This document shows, in pieces, positions 25,219-34,060 of a stretch of DNA of 64,000 nucleotides. Origin of the DNA: Actinokineospora spheciospongiae (lineage in GTDB: Bacteria; Actinomycetota; Actinomycetes; Mycobacteriales; Pseudonocardiaceae). Position 1 is the stretch's first letter; the number at the start of each line of letters is the position of its first letter. The stretch covers positions 1 to 64,000 of the forward strand of contig NZ_AYXG01000081.1 of NCBI RefSeq assembly GCF_000564855.1, written 5' to 3'. The position numbers were made by a program, and so were the translations under genes. Under the pieces are notes generated by a model. That model had not been told where the DNA came from. It made no database searches and worked only from the letters and a program-made list of their open reading frames with translations.

Positions 25219-26403
25219 ATGAAGGCAGTGACCTGGCACGGCAAGCGGGACGTCCGGGTGGACACCCACCCGGACCCGGTGATCCAGGACCCGACCGACA
25301 CCATCGTGCGGATCACCTCGTCCGGGCTGTGCGGTTCCGACCTGCACCTGTACGAGGTGCTGGGCCCGTTCCTGACCGAGGGCGACATCCTGGGCCACGA
25401 ACCCATGGGCGTCGTCGAGGAGGTCGGCCCCGGGGTGACGTCGCTGAAGGTGGGCGACCGCGTCGTGGTCCCGTTCAACGTCTCCTGCGGCGACTGCTTC
25501 ATGTGCGGGCAGGGCCTGCACTCGCAGTGCGAGACGACCCAGGTGCGCGAGCAGGGCATGGGCGCCTCCCTGTTCGGCTACACCAAGCTCTACGGCGCGG
25601 TGCCGGGCGGGCAGGCGGAACTGCTGCGGGTGCCGTTCGCCGACAAGCTGCCGATCAAGGTCCCGGAGGGCCCGCCGGACGAGCGGTTCGTGCTCCTGTC
25701 CGACGTGCTGCCCACGGCGTGGCAGGCGGTGCAGTACGCGGCCGTGCCCAAGGGCGGGTCCCTGGCGGTCATCGGCCTGGGGCCGATCGGGGACATGTGC
25801 ACCCGGATCGCCCGGCTGAACGGGGTCGAGAACGTGATCGGCATCGACCTGGTGGACGAGCGCCTCGCCCGGGTCACCGCCCGCGGCGTGCGCACCCTCG
25901 ACCTGCGCGAGCACGGCGCGAAGCTCACCGAGGCGGTGCGCGACCTCACCGACGGGCGCGGACCCGACTCGGTGATCGACGCGGTGGGCATGGAGGCGCA
26001 CGGCGCGCCGGTCGCGAAGCTCGCCCAGCAGGCCACCGGCTTCCTCCCGGACGCGCTGGCGGAGAAGTTCATGCGCACCGCGGGCGTCGACCGCCTGGAG
26101 GCCCTGCGCCTGGCCATCGACATCGTGCGCCGCGGCGGCACCATCTCCCTGTCGGGCGTCTACGGCGGCATGGCCGACCCGCTGCCGATGCTGACGATGT
26201 TCGACAAGCAGATCCAGCTCCGCATGGGCCAGGCCAACGTCCACCGCTGGGTGGACGACATCCTGCCGCACCTCACCGACGACGACCCGCTCGGCGTGGA
26301 CACCTTCGCCACCCACAAGGTCCCGCTGTCGCAGGCCCCCGAGGCCTACGACATGTTCCAGCGCAAGCAGGACGGCGCGGTCAAGATCCTGTTCACCCCC
26401 TGA
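25219..26403 (+). CDS. Zinc-dependent alcohol dehydrogenase family protein
   Basis: A 394-residue medium-chain dehydrogenase. The catalytic zinc site is visible (GLCGSDLHLY and GHEPMGVVEEVG), as is the structural zinc lobe CGDCFMCGQGLHSQC. The NAD-binding motif is VIGLGPIGDMCTRIA. The length and the long insertion after the NAD domain resemble the formaldehyde-dehydrogenase-like group. CCGGAGGG precedes the ATG. The SigB-like promoter and the divergent partner-switching regulator suggest stress-induced expression. The substrate alcohol or aldehyde is not known. Confidence 0.88.
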   Translation: MKAVTWHGKRDVRVDTHPDPVIQDPTDTIVRITSSGLCGSDLHLYEVLGPFLTEGDILGHEPMGVVEEVGPGVTSLKVGDRVVVPFNVSCGDCFMCGQGLHSQCETTQVREQGMGASLFGYTKLYGAVPGGQAELLRVPFADKLPIKVPEGPPDERFVLLSDVLPTAWQAVQYAAVPKGGSLAVIGLGPIGDMCTRIARLNGVENVIGIDLVDERLARVTARGVRTLDLREHGAKLTEAVRDLTDGRGPDSVIDAVGMEAHGAPVAKLAQQATGFLPDALAEKFMRTAGVDRLEALRLAIDIVRRGGTISLSGVYGGMADPLPMLTMFDKQIQLRMGQANVHRWVDDILPHLTDDDPLGVDTFATHKVPLSQAPEAYDMFQRKQDGAVKILFTP

Positions 26404-26416
26404 CCCCACGACCACG

Positions 26417-26451
26417 GAGACCGTCCCCTCGCATCGCGAGGGGACGGTCTC
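26417..26451. terminator. Bidirectional terminator
   Basis: A perfect 16-bp stem (26417-26432 with 26436-26451) closes on an ATC loop between the convergent alcohol dehydrogenase and glycosyltransferase genes, followed by a short T-rich stretch on the plus strand. Confidence 0.88.
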
Positions 26452-26469
26452 TTCGTTGGGTGCGGGGGC

Positions 26470-27288
26470 TCAGCCACGCAGGCGCAGCACGTCGGCGTCC
26501 GGGTCGAAGTCGACCAGGCCATCGCGGGCGAGGTCGTGCAGCCAGTCGCGCATCGGCCAGTACCCGTGGCGGCGGCGGAACAGGTGGGAGTTGTGCACCA
26601 TCTCCGCGGCCCGGGCAGGCGTCTCGCGGGTCGGCGGGTGGTACTGGTGGTGGGCGTCGGCGCCGCCGAGCCAGTACAGGCGGGCACCCGCCGCCGCGGC
26701 GGTGAGGGCGAAGTCGGTGTCCTCCGCGCCGTAGCCGCGGTAGCCCTCGTGGAAACCGCCCCAGCTCCGCCAGCTCTCCGCCGACACCCCGAAGGACAGC
26801 GACCAGAACAGCTCGAAGCGGTCATCGCGCAGCAGCACCCCGTCATCCGGGGCCGGGCGGCCCGGGTGCGGCGGAGCCAACGCGGCGAGCCCCGTCGCCG
26901 GGTACCCCTCAGGCGGCGGGGGTGGCAGGTAGGCCACGGGCCCGCAGAACAGCGCGGGCCCGGTCGCCGCGCTGACCGCCTCCCGGTAGCGCGAGACCGC
27001 CCGCGGACCCGGGATGCAGTCCACGTCCAGGAAGACGAGCACTTCCGCACCCGCCCCCAGCGCCTCGTCCGCTCCCCGGTTGCGGGCCGCGGCGAGGGGC
27101 AGCGGCCCGCCGTGGTCCGGCAGCACCACCACGACCTGCTCGCACCCGGGGACCACGGGCGGCTCCGGCCGCTCCCCCATCCCCACGACGACGTGCAGGT
27201 CCGGCGGGTCAGCCGCCAGACCACGGCACTGCAACGCCAGGTGCCCCGCCCGCCCCCGGGTGATGGTGACGACCGCCGTCCGGCTCAC
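26470..27288 (-). CDS. Family 2 glycosyltransferase with galactosyltransferase-like C-terminus
   Basis: A 272-residue GT-A fold enzyme. The nucleotide-sugar motif is VFLDVDCIPG (DxD type). The C-terminal half WGGFHEGYRGYGAEDTDFALTAAAAG matches the glyco_transf_7C module, where the ED pair is near the catalytic base. The GTG at 27288 begins VSRTAVVTITRGR, the normal GT2 start; an upstream extension to 27546 is non-conserved. It is the last gene of a four-gene minus-strand operon. Donor and acceptor are unknown. Confidence 0.82.
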   Translation of the reverse strand: MSRTAVVTITRGRAGHLALQCRGLAADPPDLHVVVGMGERPEPPVVPGCEQVVVVLPDHGGPLPLAAARNRGADEALGAGAEVLVFLDVDCIPGPRAVSRYREAVSAATGPALFCGPVAYLPPPPPEGYPATGLAALAPPHPGRPAPDDGVLLRDDRFELFWSLSFGVSAESWRSWGGFHEGYRGYGAEDTDFALTAAAAGARLYWLGGADAHHQYHPPTRETPARAAEMVHNSHLFRRRHGYWPMRDWLHDLARDGLVDFDPDADVLRLRG

Positions 27289-27335
27289 CACGCGGCACCA
27301 CCGAGGCGCCCGGGTACGGCACCGCCGCCTTGTGG

Positions 27336-27556
27336 CCACCGGTCCCCACCGCGACGCACAGCCCGGCGAAGCAGACTCCACCACCAGCCGATCACCAAGC
27401 CCCCACCCGCCACGCGCCAGTCTCCCTCCCGCGTCGCGACCGCCGCGCACACTCCGCTCACCGCGCGGAACCGCCAAGCTCGTCGAGCAGGGCGGCGGCA
27501 CGAGCGGCACCGTCGCCCCGCGACCAGTGCGACCACCGGTCCCCACCGCGACGCAC
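27336..27556. repeat. 24-bp direct repeat flanking the end of a glycosyltransferase gene
   Basis: CCACCGGTCCCCACCGCGAC followed by GCAC occurs at 27336-27359 and again at 27533-27556, 197 bp apart. The second copy lies in the 3' end of the upstream glycosyltransferase gene. The first lies in the 169-bp gap behind it, where the translated opposite strand again reads RAVRRGGDRW. This indicates a partial duplication of that gene's 3' end. Confidence 0.7.
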
Positions 27557-28480
27557 CGCCCGGTCGAGCAGCCCCGGCCACCGCTCGGCCGCGGGCCACG
27601 CCGGGACCACCACCGCCAGCCGCCCGCGCGACAGCGCCGCCGCGGTCGCCCGCTGCTCCCCGAACGGGCGCGGCTGCGGGATCACCACCGCGGGCCTGCG
27701 GGCGGCGGCCACCTCGGCGAGCGCGTTCTGCCCCGCGTGGGTCACCACCACCCCGGCCGCGCCCAGCGCGGGCCACGGGTCGGACAACCAGCCCCGCCAC
27801 CGCAGGTTCCCCGGCCCCGGCTCGGCCGACGGCGGACCCGCGACCTCCCACTCCCACCCGGGCGTGGCCTCGGCGGCGGCGACCACCTCCGCCGCACCGA
27901 CCTCGGTCCCCCCGGTGCCCCACAGCGCGAGCACCCGGCCCGGCCCCGGCGGCGGGTCCGGTGCGGTCCGGTCGTCGAACCGCGACACCGCGCCCAGGTG
28001 GACCGCTTTGGCCGTCCAGGACGCGGGCCAGCCGGGTTGCGGCCGGGCGGGCCACGGGGCCAGCAGCCGCTCGGCGGCGTCGTAGGCCAGCCGGTGGGCC
28101 GGGTCGAGCCGGTCCCCCGGTTGCGCCATGACCACGACCGCCACCCCGTGCAACCGGGCGAGCAGCGCGATCTCCACGGACACGTCGGAGACCAGGGCGC
28201 GCACGTCGGGGCGGGCGAGCACCGCGCTCACCGCGGCCATCCGGGCGCGCAGCCCCTGGTGGCCGAGCGGAACCCAGTGCAGGGTGCCGTGCGCGGTGAC
28301 GTCCGCCGTCGCGGTGTCCACACCGTCCGCGTCGTCCGGCAGGCGCACCCACTCCCCTGGCCAACCTTCGGGCTCGGGCGCGCTGGAGAGCCCGACGACC
28401 GGGGTCCGCAGCTTGCGGGCGATGGACACCGCGCGGTGGCGGTGGCCGCTGCCGTGGTGGTGCACGTAGTAGGCGATCAC
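27458..28480 (-). CDS. Glycosyltransferase, MurG/UGT-like (GT-B fold)
   Basis: A 340-residue protein with a GT-B layout. The N-terminal motif YYVHHHGSGHRHRAVSIAR resembles the GxGxH loop of MurG/UGT enzymes, and the C-terminal region VVVTHAGQNALAEVAAARRPAVVIPQPRPFGEQ is the UDP-sugar-binding signature. It begins 4 nt after the upstream GT4 gene, so the two are cotranscribed. A soluble or peripheral membrane location is likely. Its product is unknown. Confidence 0.82.
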   Translation of the reverse strand: MIAYYVHHHGSGHRHRAVSIARKLRTPVVGLSSAPEPEGWPGEWVRLPDDADGVDTATADVTAHGTLHWVPLGHQGLRARMAAVSAVLARPDVRALVSDVSVEIALLARLHGVAVVVMAQPGDRLDPAHRLAYDAAERLLAPWPARPQPGWPASWTAKAVHLGAVSRFDDRTAPDPPPGPGRVLALWGTGGTEVGAAEVVAAAEATPGWEWEVAGPPSAEPGPGNLRWRGWLSDPWPALGAAGVVVTHAGQNALAEVAAARRPAVVIPQPRPFGEQRATAAALSRGRLAVVVPAWPAAERWPGLLDRAVRRGGDRWSHWSRGDGAARAAALLDELGGSAR

Positions 28481-28484
28481 GGCG

Positions 28485-29585
28485 TCAGTCCCCCCGCACC
28501 AGTTCGCGGTAGAGGCGTTCGTAGCCGTCCACCATGGCCTCGACCGAGCAGGTGACCTCGGCGCGGCGGCGGGCGGCGGCGCGGTCGAGTCCGGACGCGG
28601 TCCGGATCGCCCCGGCCAGGCCCGGCACGTCGCCGGGAGCGGCGAGGGCGCCGGTGGCGTCGTCGAGCAGTTCGGGCAGGGCTCCCCTGGCGAACCCGGC
28701 CACCGGGGTGCCGCAGGCCAGCGCCTCGGCCACGACCAGGCCGTAGGGCTCGTCCCAGCACGGGGAGACCACGGCGACGGTGGCCGACCCGACCAGGTCG
28801 GCGAGCGCGGCGTGATCGAGGTGCCCGACGTAGTCGACCCCGTCGCCGAGCAGTGGCCGCACCCGCTCGCGGAAGTAGGTGGGGTCCGGGCACGGTCCGG
28901 CCAGCCGCAGGCCGGTGCCCGCCAGCCGGGCGGCGCGGATGGCCTCCTCCGGTCCCTTCTCCGGGACGACGCGGCCGGACCACACCGGCGGCCCGCCCCC
29001 GGGCCCGGGGCGCCACCGGTCCAGGTCGACGCCGTTGCGGATGACGGTGCTCACCGGCACGCTGCCCCGCCACTCGTCGGCGGTGTGCTGGCTGACGGCG
29101 GCGAAGTGGGCGCACGTGCCGGGTTCGATGCCCAGCGCGGACTCCAACCACGGCGTCGGCGGGGTGTGCAGGGTGGTCAGCAGCGGCGCGGTGAGGCTGG
29201 AGGCCATGGCGATCGGCAGGTAGTGCAGGGAATTGTTGTGCACCACGTCGTAGTCGTGCCCGGCGGCCAGGGAGAGCATGAGCGACAGGTAGGCGTGGTG
29301 CTCGGCCAGGAAGTACTCCGCGGGCATGCTGACGTCCTGCTGGGCGGCCCGCGACAGGGCGGGCAGCGCGCGCAGCACCCGGACGTCGAGACCCGGGTCG
29401 GAATCGGCGCCCGCGTAGACGTGCACCCGGTGGCCGCGGGCGCCGAGGCGGTGCGCGAGCTGCCAGGTGTGCGCCTCCAGGCCGCCCGCGAAGGGTTGGC
29501 GGATGGGGTAGCGGGCGGAGGCGATGACGGCGATGCGCAGCGGCGCCGTGCTGGGCCGCTCGTCTGCGCAGCGTGGAGTCGCCAT
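28485..29585 (-). CDS. Family 4 glycosyltransferase
   Basis: A 366-residue GT-B enzyme. The start at 29585 (MATPRC) is preferred because GGAAGGG lies upstream. Typical GT4 features are PFAGGLEAHTWQLAHRLGARGHRV at the N-terminus, IRNGVDLDRW in the middle, and the catalytic region CWDEPYGLVVAEALACGTPVAGFARGALPELL with the E-x7-E arrangement. It should transfer a sugar from a nucleotide donor with retention. It is the second gene of the minus-strand operon after the WcbI-like gene. Confidence 0.87.
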   Translation of the reverse strand: MATPRCADERPSTAPLRIAVIASARYPIRQPFAGGLEAHTWQLAHRLGARGHRVHVYAGADSDPGLDVRVLRALPALSRAAQQDVSMPAEYFLAEHHAYLSLMLSLAAGHDYDVVHNNSLHYLPIAMASSLTAPLLTTLHTPPTPWLESALGIEPGTCAHFAAVSQHTADEWRGSVPVSTVIRNGVDLDRWRPGPGGGPPVWSGRVVPEKGPEEAIRAARLAGTGLRLAGPCPDPTYFRERVRPLLGDGVDYVGHLDHAALADLVGSATVAVVSPCWDEPYGLVVAEALACGTPVAGFARGALPELLDDATGALAAPGDVPGLAGAIRTASGLDRAAARRRAEVTCSVEAMVDGYERLYRELVRGD

Positions 29586-29724
29586 GGCCCTTCCGGATCT
29601 GCCGTGCGGGAGCGTCGACCGCGGCACTGGAGCGTGCCGGGCCCGGTGGGGAGCGGCGCCGGTGTCGGCGGTCCGCGCGCTCATCATCGGTTGGGTGGTG
29701 CGGGCGCACAACTCGAACGGGTGC

Positions 29725-30627
29725 TCACCGGCCCAGCAGGGCCAGTCGGTCGGCGTGCCGGGCCATCCCGCTCTCCACCCACCGCGGGTGGTCGGCGTAC
29801 CAACGCCGTTGGGCCGTACGGACCTCCGCGTCGTCGACCGGTGTCCCGCCGACGATCCAGTGCTCCCTCGGTTCGACGTCCAATCCCAGCCCGGTGACCA
29901 CGGCTTCGGTCAGCGGCGCGTGCACGCTGTCGAGCAGCACCCGGCCGGGGTCGGCGGCGTCGGCGGGTGCGCCGAAGGCCCGCTGCACGCGCCGGGCAAG
30001 GCCGATCAGCACCGGGTTCCCCGGGTGGTTCAGGGTGTTCGCCGCCGACGCGCCCGCGTCCCGCAGCAGGTCGGACACGGTGACGTCGACACCGGCCCGC
30101 CGTTCCCGCTCGGCGAGGTCGGCCACGGAGGCCGCCGCCACGGCGCGCACCGAGGCCGGGGACAGGTCCGGTTCCCAGGGCACCCCGGCGGCCTCGGTGA
30201 GGGTGCGCAGGTCGTGGTAGGGCACCACCGGCGGCACGAGCGAGCGGTCGTCGGGGTGGCGCACGGTCGCGGCGAACGGGTGCAGCCCGTAGTGGCGGAT
30301 GACCGGCCACCGGACGACTGCGGCATTCGGCGGCAGTCGAGTGAGGACCTGCCGGGTTCCCAACGGGAGGTCTCGGTAATCATCGCGGACCGGTTGTGTC
30401 GCAAACAACACAGTGCGCCCCAGGAGGGCGTCGAGGGCGGGCAGGTCGTCGGCTGTCAGCTCGTGCACGGGTGGGACGCGGACGGTGCGAACGGGGAACG
30501 TCGACGAGCCCGCCAACAGCACGCGCAGCGATTCGGCCTGGCAGTTGCCGAGCACCACCGCGACCGGCTCACCGCCGGTGGTCGCCCCGTAGAAGTCCCC
30601 GTAGTGCGCTCGTCGCCCGTTGTCCAC
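29725..30627 (-). CDS. WcbI-like polysaccharide biosynthesis protein
   Basis: A 300-residue protein with the motif VLGNCQAESLRVLLAG that marks the WcbI family. This family was first described in capsular polysaccharide synthesis in Burkholderia and is thought to act as an acyl or acetyl transferase. The GTG at 30627 follows CAGGATC; frames upstream are Arg-rich and non-conserved. The C-terminal part (HAPLTEAVVTGLGLDVEPREHW) suggests a globular helical domain. It is divergent (71 bp) from the plus-strand glycosyltransferase operon and heads the minus-strand one. The acceptor is unknown. Confidence 0.7.
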   Translation of the reverse strand: MDNGRRAHYGDFYGATTGGEPVAVVLGNCQAESLRVLLAGSSTFPVRTVRVPPVHELTADDLPALDALLGRTVLFATQPVRDDYRDLPLGTRQVLTRLPPNAAVVRWPVIRHYGLHPFAATVRHPDDRSLVPPVVPYHDLRTLTEAAGVPWEPDLSPASVRAVAAASVADLAERERRAGVDVTVSDLLRDAGASAANTLNHPGNPVLIGLARRVQRAFGAPADAADPGRVLLDSVHAPLTEAVVTGLGLDVEPREHWIVGGTPVDDAEVRTAQRRWYADHPRWVESGMARHADRLALLGR

Positions 30628-30698
30628 CGCGCGATCCTGCCCCAGGTCCGCTGCCGCCGCCGAAGTTTCGCCGGGGGCGGTTCGGGGAATACGCGCCA

Positions 30699-31751
30699 AT
30701 GCCCGTGCCCTCACCCGCGATCCGGGTGGCCTCCGTCCCTTCCGGACACGTCTACGTGCGCCACCTGTCACCCGTCGAGGACGGCGGGGTGGTGCACCGG
30801 CTGCCGGACCCGCCCGTCCCCGGTGCCCCAGCGGGCCAGTGGTGGCCCTCGCCGCTGCTCGAGGCGTCCTGGGTGGACGCACACGCGGCCGAGTTCGACC
30901 TCTACCACCTGCACTTCGGCTTCGACGACCGCACCCCGGCGCAGTTGCGCGAGCTGGTCGCCGCACTCCGCCGAGCGCGGCGCCCGCTGGTGCTGACGGT
31001 GCACGACCTGCGCAACCCGCACCACCCCGATCCCGCCCCGCACGCCGCCGCCCTCGACGTGCTGGTACCGGCGGCGGACGCGGTGGTCACGCTCACCCCC
31101 GGCGCGGCGGCCCGGATCACCGAGCGGTGGGGGCGCACCCCCGAGGTGGTCGCGCACCCGCACGTCGTCCCGCTGGAGCTGCTGGCAGGCACCCGGGAAC
31201 GCGGCCCCGGTTTCGTGGTGGGCCTGCACGCCAAGAGCAAGCGCGCCAACAGCGATCCCGTCCCGGTCGCCCGCGCGCTCGCGGCGGCGGTGGCCGCGCT
31301 GCCCGGCGCCCACCTGCGAGTGGACGCCCACGACGACGCCGGGGGTCGCGCGGTGGCCGCCGCACTGCCCGACCTGGACGTGCGGGTCCACCCGCCGTTC
31401 AGCGACGAGGAGCTGTGGGAGTACCTGCGCGGCCTGGACGTGTCGGTGCTGCCCTACCGGTTCGGCACCCACTCCGGCTGGTTGGAGGCGTGCCACGACC
31501 TGGGCACGACGGTCCTGGCACCGTCGTGCGGCTTCTACGCGGAGCAGGCGCCGTGCCTGTCCTACGGGATGGACGAGGACGGGTTCGACGCGGAGTCGCT
31601 GCACGCGGCGGTGCGGCGGGCTTACCACGAGCGGCCGGTGTGGCAGGCCCGTCGCGTGGATCGGCTGCGCCAGCGCCGGGAGGTGGCGGACGCGCACGAG
31701 GCGGTCTACCGGGCGGCGCTGCGCGGGGTCCGACAGGAGGTGGGGGTGTGA
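30699..31751 (+). CDS. GT4-like glycosyltransferase
   Basis: A 350-residue protein with GT-B character: YHLHFGFDDRTPAQLREL and LVLTVHDLRNPHH in the N-terminal domain, a nucleotide-binding domain starting GFVVGLHAKSKRANSDP, and FSDEELWEYLRGLDVSVLPYRFGTHSGWLEACHDLGTTVLAP near the acceptor/donor cleft. The usual E-x7-E pair is not obvious. It starts with ATG 30699 behind a weak purine stretch and overlaps the next gene by GTGA. Probably works with its two neighbours on one glycan. Confidence 0.75.
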   Translation: MPVPSPAIRVASVPSGHVYVRHLSPVEDGGVVHRLPDPPVPGAPAGQWWPSPLLEASWVDAHAAEFDLYHLHFGFDDRTPAQLRELVAALRRARRPLVLTVHDLRNPHHPDPAPHAAALDVLVPAADAVVTLTPGAAARITERWGRTPEVVAHPHVVPLELLAGTRERGPGFVVGLHAKSKRANSDPVPVARALAAAVAALPGAHLRVDAHDDAGGRAVAAALPDLDVRVHPPFSDEELWEYLRGLDVSVLPYRFGTHSGWLEACHDLGTTVLAPSCGFYAEQAPCLSYGMDEDGFDAESLHAAVRRAYHERPVWQARRVDRLRQRREVADAHEAVYRAALRGVRQEVGV

Positions 31752-32695
31752 GGGTCCTGTTCCACGCCCCGGGCCCGGCGTCGCACGGGGTGGTGCGCCA
31801 CTCGGCGCTGGTGGCCGACCTGGCGGCGGCCCACGGCGTGCGGGCGGTGGCGTCGAACCCGGACGTGGTCCACGCGCAGTTCACCGACGGCCTGTACGGC
31901 CCCGACACCCGCGCGGCGGCCACCGCGTTCGAGACCTGGGCGGCTACCGCCCCGCGCCCGCTGGTCGTCACCCTGCACGACGTGCCCGGCGCCGACCCGG
32001 ACCCCCGGCGCGGCGCCGCCCGCGCCGAGTCCTACCGGCGGGTCGTGACCGCTTGCGACGCGGCGGTGGTCTCGTCCCGGCACGAGGCGAACAAGGTCGC
32101 CCGACTCGGCGGCGACCCGGTGCGGGTGATCGACCTGCCACTCCCCCACCTCCCCACTCCCGGTGACCGCCCGCCATGGGCAGCCGTTCCGACACTGGGC
32201 GTCCTCGGCTTCGTCTACCCCGGGAAGGGCCACGCCGAGGCGATCACCGCCGCAGCCCGCCAGCCCACAAGACCCGCGGTGGTGGCCATGGGCGCGGTCA
32301 GCACCGGACACGACGACCTGGCCGCTTCCCTGCACACCCTGGCCGCAGACCTCGGGGTCCGTTTCACCATCACCGGCACCCTCAGCGACACCGAGATGGC
32401 ATCCGCCGTGGCCGCCGTGACGGTCCCGCTGGCGCTGAACCGGGGCGTGAGCGCCAGCGGCTCCCTGCTGACCTGGCTCGCGGGCCGCCGCAAACCCCTG
32501 ACCGCCCACGGCGACTACGCCGACGAGGTCGCCGCCCACAGCCCGGTGTGGCTCTACGACGACCTGGACGACGCGATCACCGCAGCACTGGCGGACCCGA
32601 CCCGCACCACCCTGCCGAACCCGCCGCCGTGGCCGGACACCGGCGCGGCCCACCGGGCGCTCTACGACTCGGTCCACGCGGCCGTCCCGTGCTGA
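31748..32695 (+). CDS. GT4-like glycosyltransferase
   Basis: A 315-residue protein that begins RVLFHAPGPASHGVVRHSALVADLAAAHGVRAV, a GT-B N-terminal pattern, followed by DVVHAQFTDGLYG and VVTLHDVPG. The C-terminal domain starts PTLGVLGFVYPGKGHAEAI, a typical GT4 nucleotide-sugar region, and ends with VSASGSLLTWLAGRRKPLTAHGDYADEV. It is coupled by GTGA overlaps to both neighbours. The specific sugar is not deducible. Confidence 0.75.
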   Translation: MRVLFHAPGPASHGVVRHSALVADLAAAHGVRAVASNPDVVHAQFTDGLYGPDTRAAATAFETWAATAPRPLVVTLHDVPGADPDPRRGAARAESYRRVVTACDAAVVSSRHEANKVARLGGDPVRVIDLPLPHLPTPGDRPPWAAVPTLGVLGFVYPGKGHAEAITAAARQPTRPAVVAMGAVSTGHDDLAASLHTLAADLGVRFTITGTLSDTEMASAVAAVTVPLALNRGVSASGSLLTWLAGRRKPLTAHGDYADEVAAHSPVWLYDDLDDAITAALADPTRTTLPNPPPWPDTGAAHRALYDSVHAAVPC

Positions 32696-33981
32696 CCGAC
32701 GTCCTCGTGCCCGGCAACCGCTGGGACCTCCTCGCCCCCTACCCCATCCCCACCCCCCGGGTCAGCGTCGTCGTCACCCACTACGAACAACCCCACCAAC
32801 TGCAACGCACCTGCCTGGCCCTGCACCGCCAAACCGCCCCACCCCTGGAAATCATCATCGCCGACGACGGCTCGGCCACCCCGCCCGCACCCCCCACCGG
32901 CGGCCCACCCACCCGCGTCGTGCGCCAACCCGACCGGGGCTTCCGAGCAGCCGCCGCCCGCAACCTGGGCGCCCGCCACAGCTCCGGCGAAGTCCTGGTC
33001 TTCCTCGACGCCGACACCGTCCCCGAACCGGACTTCCTCCGCGAGATCGTCGCAACGGTTTCCCGCTGCCCCGACGCCCTGGCCGTCGGCCGCCGCAGGC
33101 ACGCGGACTTCACCGGCACGGCACCGGATGCCCACCCCGCCACCGCCACCCACCTCCCCGAACCCACCTGGCTGACCGAGGGCTACACGACGAGCCGAAA
33201 CCTCCTCGACGCCGACGGCCGCAGCTTCCGCCACGTCATCAGCGCCCTCCTGGCCTGCCGCAAAACCCTCTTCGAGGAACTGGAAGGCTTCGACGAACGC
33301 TTCACCGGCTACGGCGGCGAAGACTGGGACCTCGGCTACCGCGCCTGGAACGCAGGAGCAGTCCTGGTCCACGAACGAACAGCCACCGCCTGGCACGACG
33401 GCCCCGACTGGGAAGGCCGGGACTCCGACCGCGAGGCACTGGACCGCCAGAGCGCCCGCCTGGCCGCCCTCATCCCCGAACCCACCACCCGGGGCGCAGC
33501 CCTCCCGGTCGACCTCCCCGACGTCCTGGTGGACCTGTCCCCCACAGCCGACCCCTTCCGCACCACCCATTCCCTGCTGCGCCAGGACTTCCGGGACCTG
33601 AAGGTCCACCTCCCCCCGAACACCGCCCCGGCGGTGCTGGAACTCTACGGCCGCACCGCACAAACCGAGGCGTGGTCCCCCGACCAACTCCGCCGCTGCC
33701 GAGCCCGCCTGCACGCACGCGCCCCCCTACCCCCCGGTGCTGTCACGACCGCGATGAACCTGCTGGTGGACAAGGACCTCGCCCAGGTGACGCTGACCAC
33801 CGCCGGTGACGAGGTCGCCACCCTCACCAGCACCCGCAGCACCGCCCGAGCCCACCGCTGGCGCAACCGGTTCTCCTCCGAGGAAATCCGCGCCCAGTTC
33901 GGCACCACCCACATCGAGACCGGCCCCCCACCACCACCCCGCGCAACCCTGGCGGGCTTCTTCGAGAAGCACTACCGGTGA
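32689..33981 (+). CDS. Family 2 glycosyltransferase with extra C-terminal domain
   Basis: A 430-residue protein. Residues about 20-240 form a GT2 domain with VSVVVTHYEQPHQLQRT, IIIADDGS, DADT (metal binding) and a 7C-like module GFDERFTGYGGEDWDLGYRAWNAGA. The C-terminal 190 residues (DLPDVLVDLSPTADPF onwards) are not recognisable and end in FFEKHYR. The start is GTG 32689, overlapping the previous stop by seven bases. Codons ending in A (GAA, CAA, CCA) are more frequent than in the neighbouring genes, so it may have a different history. Confidence 0.83.
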   Translation: MLTDVLVPGNRWDLLAPYPIPTPRVSVVVTHYEQPHQLQRTCLALHRQTAPPLEIIIADDGSATPPAPPTGGPPTRVVRQPDRGFRAAAARNLGARHSSGEVLVFLDADTVPEPDFLREIVATVSRCPDALAVGRRRHADFTGTAPDAHPATATHLPEPTWLTEGYTTSRNLLDADGRSFRHVISALLACRKTLFEELEGFDERFTGYGGEDWDLGYRAWNAGAVLVHERTATAWHDGPDWEGRDSDREALDRQSARLAALIPEPTTRGAALPVDLPDVLVDLSPTADPFRTTHSLLRQDFRDLKVHLPPNTAPAVLELYGRTAQTEAWSPDQLRRCRARLHARAPLPPGAVTTAMNLLVDKDLAQVTLTTAGDEVATLTSTRSTARAHRWRNRFSSEEIRAQFGTTHIETGPPPPPRATLAGFFEKHYR

Positions 33982-34060
33982 CCGAGAACAGCCTCGGCGA
34001 TCAAGCGGTTGTCGCGCTGCGCCCGAAAAGCAACCACTCGCCGACCAGACCCGGCGCGCG

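Noticed and set aside
26470-33981. Capsule or teichoic-acid export locus
   Set aside because: No flippase, ABC exporter, polymerase or ligase gene is present among the glycosyltransferases, so a specific polymer cannot be claimed.
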